DNA of 64,000 bases from Verticiella alkaliphila (lineage in GTDB: Bacteria; Pseudomonadota; Gammaproteobacteria; Burkholderiales; Burkholderiaceae_B), in the NCBI RefSeq assembly GCF_018904615.1, contig NZ_JADCNH010000019.1, positions 1 through 64,000 on the forward strand. Direction: 5' to 3'. Numbering within the stretch: the stretch's first letter is position 1; each line of letters starts with the position of its first letter. A model generated the notes under the pieces. It worked only from the letters and a program-made list of their open reading frames with translations. It was not told where the DNA came from and did no database searches. Of the stretch, positions 35,111-43,736 are shown in pieces. The position numbers were made by a program, and so were the translations under genes.

Positions 35111-35929
35111 CTAAATCATGGCAAAGCCGCCGCTCACCCCCAGGCTCTGCCCTGTCACGTAGGCCGCGCGGTCTGACGCCAGATACAGCACGGCCCCGGC
35201 GACATCCTCGGGCCGGGACAGGCGTTCCAGCCCGCGGGCGATCGGATAGGCGCGCAGCATCTTCTTCAAGCGCTCGTCGTTGGCGGGTGTCGCGTCCGGG
35301 TGCAGCGCGCCGTTGGCGATCCCTTCATGGGACACCGCACCGAGGGCGATCACGTTGACGTTGATGCGGTCTCGACCGTGCTCCCGGGCGATCGCTTTGG
35401 AGAACCCGAGAATGGCGGCCTTTGCGCCGGAATACACCGCCAGGCCGGCCTCGCCGATGCGGCCCGCCTCGGACATGATGCTCACGATCTTGCCAGCGCC
35501 GGCGGCCTGCATGCCTGGCAGTACCAGCCGGCAGCAGTACATCACCCCATAGACGTTCAGGTCCACCACCTTGCGCCAGTCCGCCAGAGGCATGTCCAGG
35601 AAGGCGGGAGGGATGCCGCCCTTGGCTCGACGCTCGGGGGTGACCCCGGCGTTGTTGACCAGGATGTCCACATGGCTGAGGCCAGCGGCCTGAAGCGCCT
35701 GGGAGAAGGCCGACGACAGGGCGTCGTAGTCGGTGATGTCGCACACCATCGGTACGGCCTGCCCGCCCAGCGCCCGTATCTCGTTGACGACGCGCTCGGC
35801 ACGTTCGGCGAAGAGGTCATTGACCAGGACGGTCACGCCCTCGGCGGCAAACTCCAGGCACAGCCGACGGCCCACGCCTTGTCCGCCGCCGGTGATCATC
35901 GCGGCCTTGCCTTGCAGGTTCAATTCCAT
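35111..35929 (-). CDS. Short-chain dehydrogenase/reductase (SDR)
   Basis: A classical 272-residue SDR. GKAAMITGGGQGVGRRLCLE gives the cofactor glycine motif, LVNNAGVTPE the central NNAG, VSIMSEAGRIG the catalytic Ser region and YSGAKAAILG the Tyr-x-x-x-Lys. DLFAE after beta-2 suggests an NAD preference. It is the last gene of the Bug-DUF35-thiolase-like-crotonase operon and could act as a 3-hydroxyacyl-CoA dehydrogenase or alcohol dehydrogenase on a pathway intermediate. Confidence 0.9.
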   Translation of the reverse strand: MELNLQGKAAMITGGGQGVGRRLCLEFAAEGVTVLVNDLFAERAERVVNEIRALGGQAVPMVCDITDYDALSSAFSQALQAAGLSHVDILVNNAGVTPERRAKGGIPPAFLDMPLADWRKVVDLNVYGVMYCCRLVLPGMQAAGAGKIVSIMSEAGRIGEAGLAVYSGAKAAILGFSKAIAREHGRDRINVNVIALGAVSHEGIANGALHPDATPANDERLKKMLRAYPIARGLERLSRPEDVAGAVLYLASDRAAYVTGQSLGVSGGFAMI

Positions 35930-35960
35930 GGTCTTGTCTTCCTTGGGGGTAGGGGGCGGC

Positions 35961-36755
35961 TCAGCGGCCGTGAAAGCGGGGGGCTCGCTTCTCGATGAAG
36001 GCACGCATGCCTTCCTTGCGGTCCTCGCTGTCGATGAGCATCGCCGCAGCGAAGCGCTCGTACTGCAGGGCGGAATGAATGTCGACCTCTTCGCCCAAAT
36101 CGATCGCCTGCTTGGCAAAGCGGATGGCCAACGGCGGCTGCGCCGCAATGGCGTGAGCCAGGCGCAGTGCCGACGGCAACAGGGCGTCGGCGGCTACCAC
36201 CTGGTTGACGAGGCCCAGGGTCAGCGCGGCCTGCGCGTCGATCAGCGCCGAGGTGAAGACCAGCTCCTTGGCCTTGGCGGCGCCGACCACGCGGGTCAGG
36301 CGCTGTGTGCCGCCGGCCGCCGGAATCACGCCCAGCTTGACCTCCGGCAGACCCAGACGGGCATGCTCGGCGGCGATGCGGATGTCTGCGCACAGCGCCA
36401 GTTCGAGGCCTCCGCCCAGTGCGACGCCGTTCAGGGCGGCGATCACGGGCTTTTCAAAGGTGGCGATGTTGGTGAACAGGTCATGCGTGCGCTGCTGGTT
36501 CACGAAGTAATCCGCGGGCGCGGGGCTGTTGCCGGCGCGCTCCTTGATGTCCGCGCCAGCGCAGAAGGCGCGCTCGCCCGCGCCAGTGATCACCACGCAG
36601 CGCACGGCGGTGTCCTCGCGCGCCCATTCGAAGAATGCGCACGCCAAGTCAGGCTTCATGCTGGCGCCCAGCGTGTTCATCCGGTCCGGGCGATTCAGGG
36701 TGATGACGGCGACGTCGTCGTCCACCTTGTAGCCCACCGTCTCAAGCGTTTTCAT
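35961..36755 (-). CDS. Enoyl-CoA hydratase/isomerase (crotonase family, intact active site)
   Basis: A 264-residue crotonase that hydrates an enoyl-CoA. The oxyanion hole (FCAGADIKERAG) and both catalytic glutamates are visible: one in NGVALGGGLELALCADIRIA, the other in LGLPEVKLGVIPAAGGTQRL. This contrasts with the crotonase at 57117, which lacks both. It is fourth in the operon behind the IclR-controlled Bug gene; it should add water to the product of the acyl-CoA dehydrogenase encoded in the opposite arm (40429). Confidence 0.92.
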   Translation of the reverse strand: MKTLETVGYKVDDDVAVITLNRPDRMNTLGASMKPDLACAFFEWAREDTAVRCVVITGAGERAFCAGADIKERAGNSPAPADYFVNQQRTHDLFTNIATFEKPVIAALNGVALGGGLELALCADIRIAAEHARLGLPEVKLGVIPAAGGTQRLTRVVGAAKAKELVFTSALIDAQAALTLGLVNQVVAADALLPSALRLAHAIAAQPPLAIRFAKQAIDLGEEVDIHSALQYERFAAAMLIDSEDRKEGMRAFIEKRAPRFHGR

Positions 36756-36771
36756 GGCGTCTCCAGGCGGC

Positions 36772-37980
36772 TCATGCCGCGTCGTTCCAGCCGGCCAGCA
36801 CATGGGCGAATGCCACCGAGCCCAGGCCGATCATGTGAGCAAGGCCGAGACGCGCGCCGGCATGTTGTCGGCCGGTGGCTTCACCCCGGATCTGTCGGGT
36901 GATCTCGGCCACCTGTCCGATGCCGGTCGGGCCGATCGGGTGCCCCATGCCGAGCAGGCCGCCCGAGGCGTTGACCGCGCACTGTCCGCCGATACGCGAG
37001 GCCCCGTCGGCCAGATAGGCCGCGCCTTCTCCCGGGCCGCACAGGCCCATGGCCTCGGTGTAGATCAACTCCTCGATCGAGAACGCCTCGTGCAGCTCAA
37101 CCAGATCCAGTGTGCTGGCGCTCACCCCGGCCTGGGCGAGGGCCTGTTCGGTGGACACGCGTACCAGAGCGTGGGCTGCGGACTCCGTGTCGGAGCCGAG
37201 CGTCTCGCTGGTGGCCACTGAGGCCAGTATGCGAACAGCGCGCGACTTGGCGTAGCCGATCTTGTCCAATGCTGCAGCCGAGGCCACCAGCACGGCGGCG
37301 GCACCTTCGCCGCGTGGGCAGCACTGTTGCACCGTCAGGTCTCCTACGACGGCCGGCGAGGACAGCACCTGCTCTAGCGTGCGTGGCTTGCGGAACTGGG
37401 CGTAGGGGTTCAGGGCGGCGTTGCCGTGGTTCTTGACCGCCACGCGAGCCATCGCCTCGACCGACAGCCCATGGCGGGCCAGGTAGTCTCGCGCCATCAA
37501 CGCAAACTTCACGGCTGGAATATTGGCGGTGGGCGAGAGCCGGTCCAGACCGTCCTTGTCGGCGGCACGGCGCGAATCGCCTGGCTTGTCCACACCCAAT
37601 GCCAGGGCGATGTCCGTCTCGCCACTGGCCACGGCCAGGCAGGCCTCACGAAATGCGGCGCATCCTGACGCCGAGGCGCTTTCGACTTGAGTGACGGCAA
37701 GGCCGGTCGACCCCAGGTGACGCAACATGACACGCCCGGTCGCCATGCCGATGGCCGAGGTGCCAACATAGGCTGCCTGGACGTCGGGCCAGGCGACGCC
37801 GGCGTCGGCCAGGGCTTCACGCACGGCGGTCAACCCCATCGGCACGTAGGGCGTGTCGCTCGCGAACTGATAACGGTGCATGCCGATGCCGATGACGTAG
37901 ACCGGCGCCTGCTGCAACAGGCGGCCGGCACTCGCGGCAGGGGCCACCGTGGCGTTCGAGCAGGGTGTCGTCTGGCTCAT
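36772..37980 (-). CDS. Thiolase-fold (SCP2/Ltp2-type) protein with Ser in place of the nucleophilic Cys
   Basis: A 402-residue thiolase-superfamily protein: YVIGIGMHRYQFASDTPYVP, the nucleophile region reads VESASASGCAAFREACLAV, ELHEAFSIEELIYTE and CAVNASGGLLGMGHPIGPTG with the His. In thiolases the first region reads E-N-A-C-A-S-G; here residue 103 is Ser rather than Cys. The gene overlaps the upstream DUF35 gene by four bases. Thiolase-like proteins of the Ltp2 class lack the Cys, pair with a DUF35 partner and carry out retro-aldol cleavage of a branched hydroxyacyl-CoA. I therefore consider a retro-aldolase at least as likely as a thiolase; experimental proof is absent. Confidence 0.82.
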   Translation of the reverse strand: MSQTTPCSNATVAPAASAGRLLQQAPVYVIGIGMHRYQFASDTPYVPMGLTAVREALADAGVAWPDVQAAYVGTSAIGMATGRVMLRHLGSTGLAVTQVESASASGCAAFREACLAVASGETDIALALGVDKPGDSRRAADKDGLDRLSPTANIPAVKFALMARDYLARHGLSVEAMARVAVKNHGNAALNPYAQFRKPRTLEQVLSSPAVVGDLTVQQCCPRGEGAAAVLVASAAALDKIGYAKSRAVRILASVATSETLGSDTESAAHALVRVSTEQALAQAGVSASTLDLVELHEAFSIEELIYTEAMGLCGPGEGAAYLADGASRIGGQCAVNASGGLLGMGHPIGPTGIGQVAEITRQIRGEATGRQHAGARLGLAHMIGLGSVAFAHVLAGWNDAA

Positions 37981-38387
37981 GCTGCGTCCTCCAAAGGGGC
38001 GAATCGGCACGTGAAGCGCCCGTCGGGCATGATGGCCGGCACCGCGCGTACCGGCATGCCGGGTGCCAGGTCGCCCTCGTGCCGAACGTCCAGGACGGCC
38101 TCCTCCAGGACGCCGCCGGCCAGTTCGAGCTCGGCCACGACATAGGGCGCGGCCAAGGCGGGCGTGAGCGCTTGGTGAACAGTGACCATCTGGCGAACGC
38201 GCGCCCGCCCGGCCAGCCGTTGTGTGTGGCCCGCTTCGGCGGCGGCTCCACAGCAACGGCAGCCATACGCGCTGGAGGGGAAGGTCAGTGCCCCGCATGC
38301 GCCGCAGGCCAGATACAGCAGGTCGAGCGTGCCGTCCTCGGCCAGCGCATACAGGGCCGGGTGCACCGGCTCACCAGGGTGATTCAT
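37977..38387 (-). CDS. DUF35 OB-fold/zinc-ribbon protein (partner of the thiolase-like protein)
   Basis: A 136-residue protein with a rubredoxin-like zinc ribbon (YLACGACGALTFPSSAYGCR, Cys pairs at about 28/31 and 43/46) followed by an OB-fold (GRARVRQMVTVHQALTPA, VVAELELAGGVLEEAVLDV). Proteins of this sort bind acyl-CoA and form complexes with thiolase-like aldolases and with MaoC/crotonase proteins. ATGA overlap with the thiolase-like gene supports a one-to-one complex. The start is at MNHPGEPVHPALY. Confidence 0.88.
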   Translation of the reverse strand: MNHPGEPVHPALYALAEDGTLDLLYLACGACGALTFPSSAYGCRCCGAAAEAGHTQRLAGRARVRQMVTVHQALTPALAAPYVVAELELAGGVLEEAVLDVRHEGDLAPGMPVRAVPAIMPDGRFTCRFAPLEDAA

Positions 38388-38435
38388 GGGTATCTCCAGA
38401 TCGTGCGCTGCGGCGCGCCCGGCCGCAGCTGCGGT

Positions 38436-39407
38436 TCAGTCCAACTGCAGGTTTGCCTTCTCGACCACGCCCTTCCAGCGCGCCATCTCCTCGCGTACGA
38501 AGTCGCTGAACTTGTCCTGCGACAGGCCGATCAGCGGTTCGCTGCCGAACTCGCGCGCGTACGTCCTGACCGTCTCGGAGGCCAGGGCCTTGTCCATGGA
38601 TTGCGCCAGGCGCGCGATGACCGGTTCGGGCGTGCCAGCGGGCACGAAGATGCCGGCCCAACTCGTCGTCTGTGCCTCCGGAAATCCGGCCTCGGCGATC
38701 GTCGGCGTATCCGGCAGGGCTGCCACGCGCTCTTTGCCCGTCACGGCCAGCGGCCGGATGGCGCCTGCCTGCAGATGGGGGGTGGAACTGACCATGTAGT
38801 CGAACAGCAGGTCGATAGCGCCCCCGCGCAGGTCGTTGAGTGCGGGACCACTGCCCTTATAGGGCACGTGCGTGAACTTGATCCCCGCGGCATTCTGGAA
38901 CAGCTCACCGGCCAGATGACTGCCGGTGCCGATGCCAGCAGATCCCATGTTGACCTTACCGGGATTGGCCTTGGCGAACGCGACCAGCTCCTCGATGGTC
39001 TTGAAGCGGTTGTTCGCGCCTGTGACCAGGATGGTGGGTGAGGCCAGCATGCCGTGAACGGGGATGAAGTCCTCCATGGGCTTGTATGTCACGTTCTTGT
39101 AGAGCCAGGGGCTCGTGGCCAACGTGCCCTGGGTGCCGTAGAGCAGCGTATAGCCGTCGGGCGTGGCGCGCTTGAACTGCTCGGTGCCCAGTTGTCCGCC
39201 GGCGCCGGGGCGGTTGTCCACAACCACGGGTTGGCCAAGGTCGTCAGCCATGAGTTTGCCGATCATGCGCGAGGTGTGGTCGGTGACCCCGCCAGGTGTA
39301 TAGGGCACGACCCACGTGATCGGTCGTGACGGGAATGTGTCAGCCCAGCTGCTGGTCGATATCACCAGCGACAGCGTGGCAACACCTGTACGAAAGCTTC
39401 CTTTCAT
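38436..39407 (-). CDS. Bug/TctC-family receptor
   Basis: A 323-residue periplasmic receptor: signal peptide ending ISTSSWA-D, then FPSRPITWVVPYTPGGVTDH, VDNRPGAGGQLGTEQFKRAT, HVPYKGSGPALNDLRGGAID and RWKGVVEKANLQLD. GGAGGAGA lies before the ATG at 39407. First gene of the minus-strand arm of the regulon, divergent from the IclR gene at 39606, and probably the uptake receptor for the acid degraded by the two arms. Confidence 0.93.
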   Translation of the reverse strand: MKGSFRTGVATLSLVISTSSWADTFPSRPITWVVPYTPGGVTDHTSRMIGKLMADDLGQPVVVDNRPGAGGQLGTEQFKRATPDGYTLLYGTQGTLATSPWLYKNVTYKPMEDFIPVHGMLASPTILVTGANNRFKTIEELVAFAKANPGKVNMGSAGIGTGSHLAGELFQNAAGIKFTHVPYKGSGPALNDLRGGAIDLLFDYMVSSTPHLQAGAIRPLAVTGKERVAALPDTPTIAEAGFPEAQTTSWAGIFVPAGTPEPVIARLAQSMDKALASETVRTYAREFGSEPLIGLSQDKFSDFVREEMARWKGVVEKANLQLD

Positions 39408-39467
39408 CTCGTCTCCTCCGGGGTTGTCCAACGTCAGGTCGACGTCGAATCTTCTTATGTTGAGTCG

Positions 39468-39481
39468 CGGTATTCCGTGAT
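39468..39481. promoter_or_regulatory. Operator-like element, copy 1 (paired with 39583-39596)
   Basis: CGGTATTCCGTGAT. Its inverted complement occurs with 13 of 14 matches at 39583-39596, and a degenerate direct copy of its GTAT-NN-CGTGA core lies at 39490-39500. This is in the 198-base region between the divergent Bug and IclR genes. Confidence 0.55.
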
Positions 39482-39489
39482 AGAGTTCA

Positions 39490-39500
39490 GTATATCGTGA
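39490..39500. promoter_or_regulatory. Operator-like element, copy 2 (direct repeat)
   Basis: GTATATCGTGA shares the GTAT-NN-CGTGA pattern with the core at 39470-39480 and is spaced exactly 20 bases from it, roughly two helical turns, so proteins on both would face the same side of the DNA. Confidence 0.45.
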
Positions 39501-39582
39501 AGTGTAGGGTTCATATCAACTCATTTCTTCTTAGGTGTAATCCCTGTGCATCCTGGTTTTGGCACAATTCAGGGGTGAAGAC

Positions 39583-39596
39583 ATCACGAAATACCG
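39583..39596. promoter_or_regulatory. Operator-like element, inverted copy at the IclR gene
   Basis: ATCACGAAATACCG is the reverse complement of 39468-39481 with one mismatch. It ends ten bases before the TTG start of the IclR gene and overlaps its ribosome-binding region, so occupancy could repress the regulator. Confidence 0.55.
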
Positions 39597-39605
39597 GAGA
39601 AGAAA

Positions 39606-40400
39606 TTGGCAGCAAACGTTCCAGCCGTCGCCAGAGCCATGGCCATTTTTGAAGTGTTCGCTCGCGAGCAGCGCGAGCTGTCGAACTCGGAGCTGGCCCG
39701 ATTCATCGGGATTGCCGACAGCAGCTGCGCGGATCTGTTGCACACGCTCTATCAGGCGGGCTATGTCACGCGCACTGCGAGGACCAAGCGTTTCTATCCC
39801 ACCAGCCGTCTGTTCAGTGCGGCTCAATCGATCGCCGAGAATGACCCAACATTGCAGATCAGTCGCGAAGCGATCGAGCTCCTGGCAAGCAAGACTGGCG
39901 AGACTGCGTTGTGCGGGCGGCTGGAGAGCGGCTTCGTGCGCGTGATCGGTTTTCAGGAAGGCAAGTATCAATTGCGCTATGTCATGAAGGTGGGCGAGAA
40001 GATGGCCTTGCATGGATCGGCGCTGGGCAAGGCGCTGCTCGCGCAGACCTCGCCGGAGGAGGCCGCGCGGCACCTGCGCGTCAAGCCCTTGCGCAAGCTC
40101 ACACCACATTCCATGACGGACCCAGCCCAGGTCGAGGCTGCCGTCGACCAGGTGCGTGCTCAGGGCTGGGCAGAGGCGCGCAGCGAGGGCGTCTTGGGCG
40201 TGGGCGCGCTGGCCGTGGGCGGGCTGGTGGGAGGCGAGCCACTGGCCATCTCGTTGACCGGCCCGCAAGACCGTATCGATGAACATCGGGATCTGTACCT
40301 GCAGGTCCTGCTCGAAGTGCGCGCTGCCGCATTCAGCCAGCCCGATTCGCCGGTGCGCGCAACGGCGCGAAAGAGCCCGCGCAGCGCACCCGGCCCTTGA
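39606..40400 (+). CDS. IclR-family transcriptional regulator (TTG start)
   Basis: A 264-residue IclR protein with winged helix VARAMAIFEVFAREQRELSN and LARFIGIADSSCADLLHTLY, then effector domain (ALHGSALGKALLAQTS, GVLGVGALAVGGLVGGEPLA). The only start that keeps the helix-turn-helix is the TTG at 39606, six bases after GGAGA. It sits between the Bug-DUF35-thiolase-like operon and the acyl-CoA dehydrogenase/synthetase operon, with repeated operator-like sites in its upstream region, and is probably the switch for both arms. Confidence 0.9.
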   Translation: MAANVPAVARAMAIFEVFAREQRELSNSELARFIGIADSSCADLLHTLYQAGYVTRTARTKRFYPTSRLFSAAQSIAENDPTLQISREAIELLASKTGETALCGRLESGFVRVIGFQEGKYQLRYVMKVGEKMALHGSALGKALLAQTSPEEAARHLRVKPLRKLTPHSMTDPAQVEAAVDQVRAQGWAEARSEGVLGVGALAVGGLVGGEPLAISLTGPQDRIDEHRDLYLQVLLEVRAAAFSQPDSPVRATARKSPRSAPGP

Positions 40401-40428
40401 CGGGCTTCATGACAACAGAGGAGACACC

Positions 40429-41577
40429 ATGACGATCCCGCTGGAGACCGAGCACGCCATCGTGCGTGACAGCATCCGCCGCTACATGCAGGCCAAGGTC
40501 GTGCCGCACATCGTGCGGCACGAAGCCGAGCACAGCTTTCCTTTCGAGGTGCTGCCGGCGCTGCGCGAGTTTGGCTATATCGGCGGCATGCTGCCCGAGG
40601 CCGATGGCGGGATGGACCTGGACTACCTCACCTGGGCCATGCTGATGGAGGAAGCGGGCTATACGTGGATGTCCCTGCGCACACTGCTCAACATCACCAA
40701 TGGCGCGATCCGGCGACTGCATGCGCTGGGCACGGACGATCAGAAGGCGCGCTTTCTGCAGCCTTTGCTGCGCAGCGAACGTAGCGCCTGCATGGGCATT
40801 ACCGAGCCGAACACGGGCTCGAACGTGGCCGGCATCCAGATGCGCGCGGATCTGCGCGGTGACCATTATGTGCTCAATGGGCGCAAGCTCTGGATCACCA
40901 ATGGCGCATGGGCAGATTTCGCCATTGTCGTGGCGCGCACCTTCAGCCCGGATTGCGATGGACAGCTCTCGCTCTTCATTGTCGAGCGCGAGGCCAGCCC
41001 CTATGAAGTGCGTCGACTCGACACCATGGTGCTGCGCTGCACCGGCACGGCCGAGCTGTCGTTCGCAGACGTGAAGATCCCCCGCGAGAACCTGCTGGGC
41101 GCAGAAGGACAGGCTTTCAGCAAGGTGCTCTCTGGCCTGGATGGCGCGCGCCTGAATATCGCCATGGGTGCGGTCGGAGCAGCCCAGCATGCGCTGGACC
41201 TGTCGGTTGAATACGCGAAGACGCGCACGCAGTTCGGTCGGCCGATCGGCAGCTTTCAGCTCATCCAGAAACATATCGTGGACATGACCGTACGCGTGGA
41301 GGCCGCGCGCGCCTTGGGCATGCGGGCTGCCCACGCGCTGCAGCGCGGTGGCCATGCCCGCATGGAATGCTCCATCGCCAAGCTCTACGCAACCGAGACC
41401 GCGCATGAGGTGGCCAACATGGCCCTGCAGGTGCATGGCGGCCTGGGCTATTCCACGGACTATCCGATCGAGCGCATCTTTCGCGATACGCGGGGCGGGA
41501 TGATTCCGGAAGGCACGACCGAGATCCAGACGTTGATCGTCGGGCGCGAAATCCTGGGTATGTCGGCCATCGTCTAA
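40429..41577 (+). CDS. Acyl-CoA dehydrogenase
   Basis: A 382-residue FAD enzyme that forms an alpha-beta double bond in an acyl-CoA. ACMGITEPNTGSNVAGIQMR and WITNGAWADFAIVVART are the FAD/substrate loops; RTQFGRPIGSFQLIQKHIVD and LQVHGGLGYSTDYPIERIFR belong to the C-terminal helical domain; the catalytic Glu is in IPEGTTEIQTLIVGRE. RBS GAGGAG before the ATG at 40429. First structural gene of the plus-strand arm after IclR. Confidence 0.93.
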   Translation: MTIPLETEHAIVRDSIRRYMQAKVVPHIVRHEAEHSFPFEVLPALREFGYIGGMLPEADGGMDLDYLTWAMLMEEAGYTWMSLRTLLNITNGAIRRLHALGTDDQKARFLQPLLRSERSACMGITEPNTGSNVAGIQMRADLRGDHYVLNGRKLWITNGAWADFAIVVARTFSPDCDGQLSLFIVEREASPYEVRRLDTMVLRCTGTAELSFADVKIPRENLLGAEGQAFSKVLSGLDGARLNIAMGAVGAAQHALDLSVEYAKTRTQFGRPIGSFQLIQKHIVDMTVRVEAARALGMRAAHALQRGGHARMECSIAKLYATETAHEVANMALQVHGGLGYSTDYPIERIFRDTRGGMIPEGTTEIQTLIVGREILGMSAIV

Positions 41578-41588
41578 CGGAGAGCGCC

Positions 41589-43736
41589 ATGATCGAATCG
41601 CAAGCAAGTTCGCTGACGTCGCTGTTCAACCCGCGCAGTGTGGCGCTCATCGGTGCCTCGGACAATCCGGCGAGCATCGGCGGGCGCACCCTGGCCAATC
41701 TGTTGGACCATTCGGCTTACCGGGGTGAGGTGTACCTCGTCAACGCTCGTCGCGAGCGCATTGGCGATCGTCCGTGCTATCGCAGCGTGGACGAGCTGCC
41801 TGCCGTGCCCGAGATGGTGATCGTTGCCGTACCTGCGGATACAGCCGTGCCGGCCCTGGAGGCGTGCGGCCGCCTGGGCGTGCGCTACGCGATCGTCTTC
41901 ACGTCCGGCTTTGGCGAGGGCGGCGGCGAGGGCCAGGAGTACGCCGAGCGCCTGCGCCGGGTCGTGGCCGACACCGGCATGCGCATCTATGGGCCCAATT
42001 GCCCGGGGCTGTGCAATGTCAACGAACGCATCGGCTTCACGTTCTCGCCCTCGTTCCGGCACGACCTTCGTGCCGGTCCGATCGGTCTGATCACCCAGGG
42101 CGGCGGCCTGGGACGCAACGTGATGCAGACGATGGACCGCGGCGTGGGAATCGGCCTGTGGGCATCCACGGGCAATGAACTGGATCTGCAGGTGGCAGAC
42201 TTCATCGAGGCCATGGCCGATACATCGGGCATCGAGGTCATCGCTATTCTCCTGGAGGGTATCAACGACGGGCCACGCTTCGTACGTGCCGTGCAGCGCG
42301 CCACGCGGCGTGGCAAGCCCATCGTTGCCTTCAAGGTGGGGCGTTCGGAGTACGGTAGCAAGGCCGCCCAATCGCATACGGCGTCCATCACGGGATCTGC
42401 CGAGGTCAACAGCGCGGTGTTCCGTCAGCTGGGTGTCATTGAAGTCGATGACATCGACGAGCTGGCCGACACGGCGTGGCTCCTGGCCCGTGCGCATCCG
42501 GCGCCCAATCCGCCGGATGCGCCCGAGCCGGGCCTGGCCGTGTACTGCTCGTCGGGCGGCACGACCGCCATGACGGCCGATGCCATCGGGCTGGCCGGGC
42601 TCACGCTGGTGCCGTTTGCAGAAAGCACGACGGTCACTCTGCGGGGCTTGCTGCCCAGTTATGCCTCCATCGTCAATCCGATCGACACGACGACCGCCGT
42701 GCTGGCTGACGACAGCCTCATCGAGAAGACGATGCTAGCGGTCTGCCGCGATCCGGGGGTGGCGATGGTCATCCTGCCCATGGCGCTGGACTATGGCGAG
42801 GTCACGGCCACCATCGCGCGCCGGGTCGCCGCCGCCCAGACGCAGAGCCCCGTGCCGATCGTGCCGATCTGGATGAGCGAGCGCACTGGAGAAGGCTACG
42901 GCATCCTGCGAGACGCCGGCATGGCGCCCATGCGCAGCGTGAGCAAGGCCGTCAAGGCCTTGCGGCGATGGGTTGACCACGGCCGCTGGCTGGCAAGCCA
43001 TGATCCTGAGTTCCATCCGGCCGTGCTCCACGCCGGCGACACCCCGCAGTCACCCGCGCGCGCCATGACTGAGTCGAAGGCCAAGACGTGGCTGCGCGAG
43101 GCAGGCATGGCGTTGCCGCAGAGCCACGCGGTGAGTTCACGCGACGCGGCCATGGCGGTGGCCCAGACTCACGGGATCGCCTTGGCGGCCAAAGTGCTCA
43201 GTGCAGACATCCAGCACAAATCCGACGTCGGTGGGGTGCGGCTGGGCCTGGCGGGAGCCGAGGCCGTGGGACGGGCTTGGGACGAGATTCATGCCAGTGT
43301 GCGCCAAGCCATGCCGCAGGCCCGCATCGAAGGTCTGTTGCTCGAGCCCATGGCGCCCGTCGGCGGCCTTGAGCTTCTGGTGGGCATCTCCCGCGATCCC
43401 GTGCTTGGTCCCATGATGACCGTGGGCCTGGGCGGGATCTACGTTGAGATCTTCCGCGATGTGGCCCGCCGCATGCTGCCGGTCAGTGTGGACGAGGCCG
43501 AGCGCATGCTGCGCGAGCTGCGCTGTTATCCGCTGCTCGCGGGCGCCCGGGGCCAGCCTCCCCGCGACGAGGCTGCTCTGGCCAGGCTGTTGGCCCAAGT
43601 GTCGGACATCGTGTTGGCCCAGGGCGCGCGCGTGGCCGAGATCGACCTCAACCCGGTGTGGGTAGGCCGTGTCGGGGAGGGCGCTTACCCCCTGGATGCA
43701 GTGATCGTCGCGCATGATGTGGCGTCTGTGTCATGA
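41589..43736 (+). CDS. NDP-forming acyl-CoA synthetase
   Basis: A 715-residue fusion of the alpha and beta halves of an ADP-forming acyl-CoA synthetase. SLFNPRSVALIGASDNPASI begins the CoA-binding domain; YGPNCPGLCNVNERIGFTFS follows; the phospho-His is in KAAQSHTASITGSAEVNSAV near residue 260; the ATP-grasp domain occupies about 490-710 with LAAKVLSADIQHKSDVGGVR. Such enzymes activate carboxylic acids with ATP to CoA esters, giving ADP and phosphate. It begins 11 bases after the dehydrogenase stop and overlaps the next gene by four bases, so it should supply the acyl-CoA used by that dehydrogenase. Confidence 0.9.
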   Translation: MIESQASSLTSLFNPRSVALIGASDNPASIGGRTLANLLDHSAYRGEVYLVNARRERIGDRPCYRSVDELPAVPEMVIVAVPADTAVPALEACGRLGVRYAIVFTSGFGEGGGEGQEYAERLRRVVADTGMRIYGPNCPGLCNVNERIGFTFSPSFRHDLRAGPIGLITQGGGLGRNVMQTMDRGVGIGLWASTGNELDLQVADFIEAMADTSGIEVIAILLEGINDGPRFVRAVQRATRRGKPIVAFKVGRSEYGSKAAQSHTASITGSAEVNSAVFRQLGVIEVDDIDELADTAWLLARAHPAPNPPDAPEPGLAVYCSSGGTTAMTADAIGLAGLTLVPFAESTTVTLRGLLPSYASIVNPIDTTTAVLADDSLIEKTMLAVCRDPGVAMVILPMALDYGEVTATIARRVAAAQTQSPVPIVPIWMSERTGEGYGILRDAGMAPMRSVSKAVKALRRWVDHGRWLASHDPEFHPAVLHAGDTPQSPARAMTESKAKTWLREAGMALPQSHAVSSRDAAMAVAQTHGIALAAKVLSADIQHKSDVGGVRLGLAGAEAVGRAWDEIHASVRQAMPQARIEGLLLEPMAPVGGLELLVGISRDPVLGPMMTVGLGGIYVEIFRDVARRMLPVSVDEAERMLRELRCYPLLAGARGQPPRDEAALARLLAQVSDIVLAQGARVAEIDLNPVWVGRVGEGAYPLDAVIVAHDVASVS

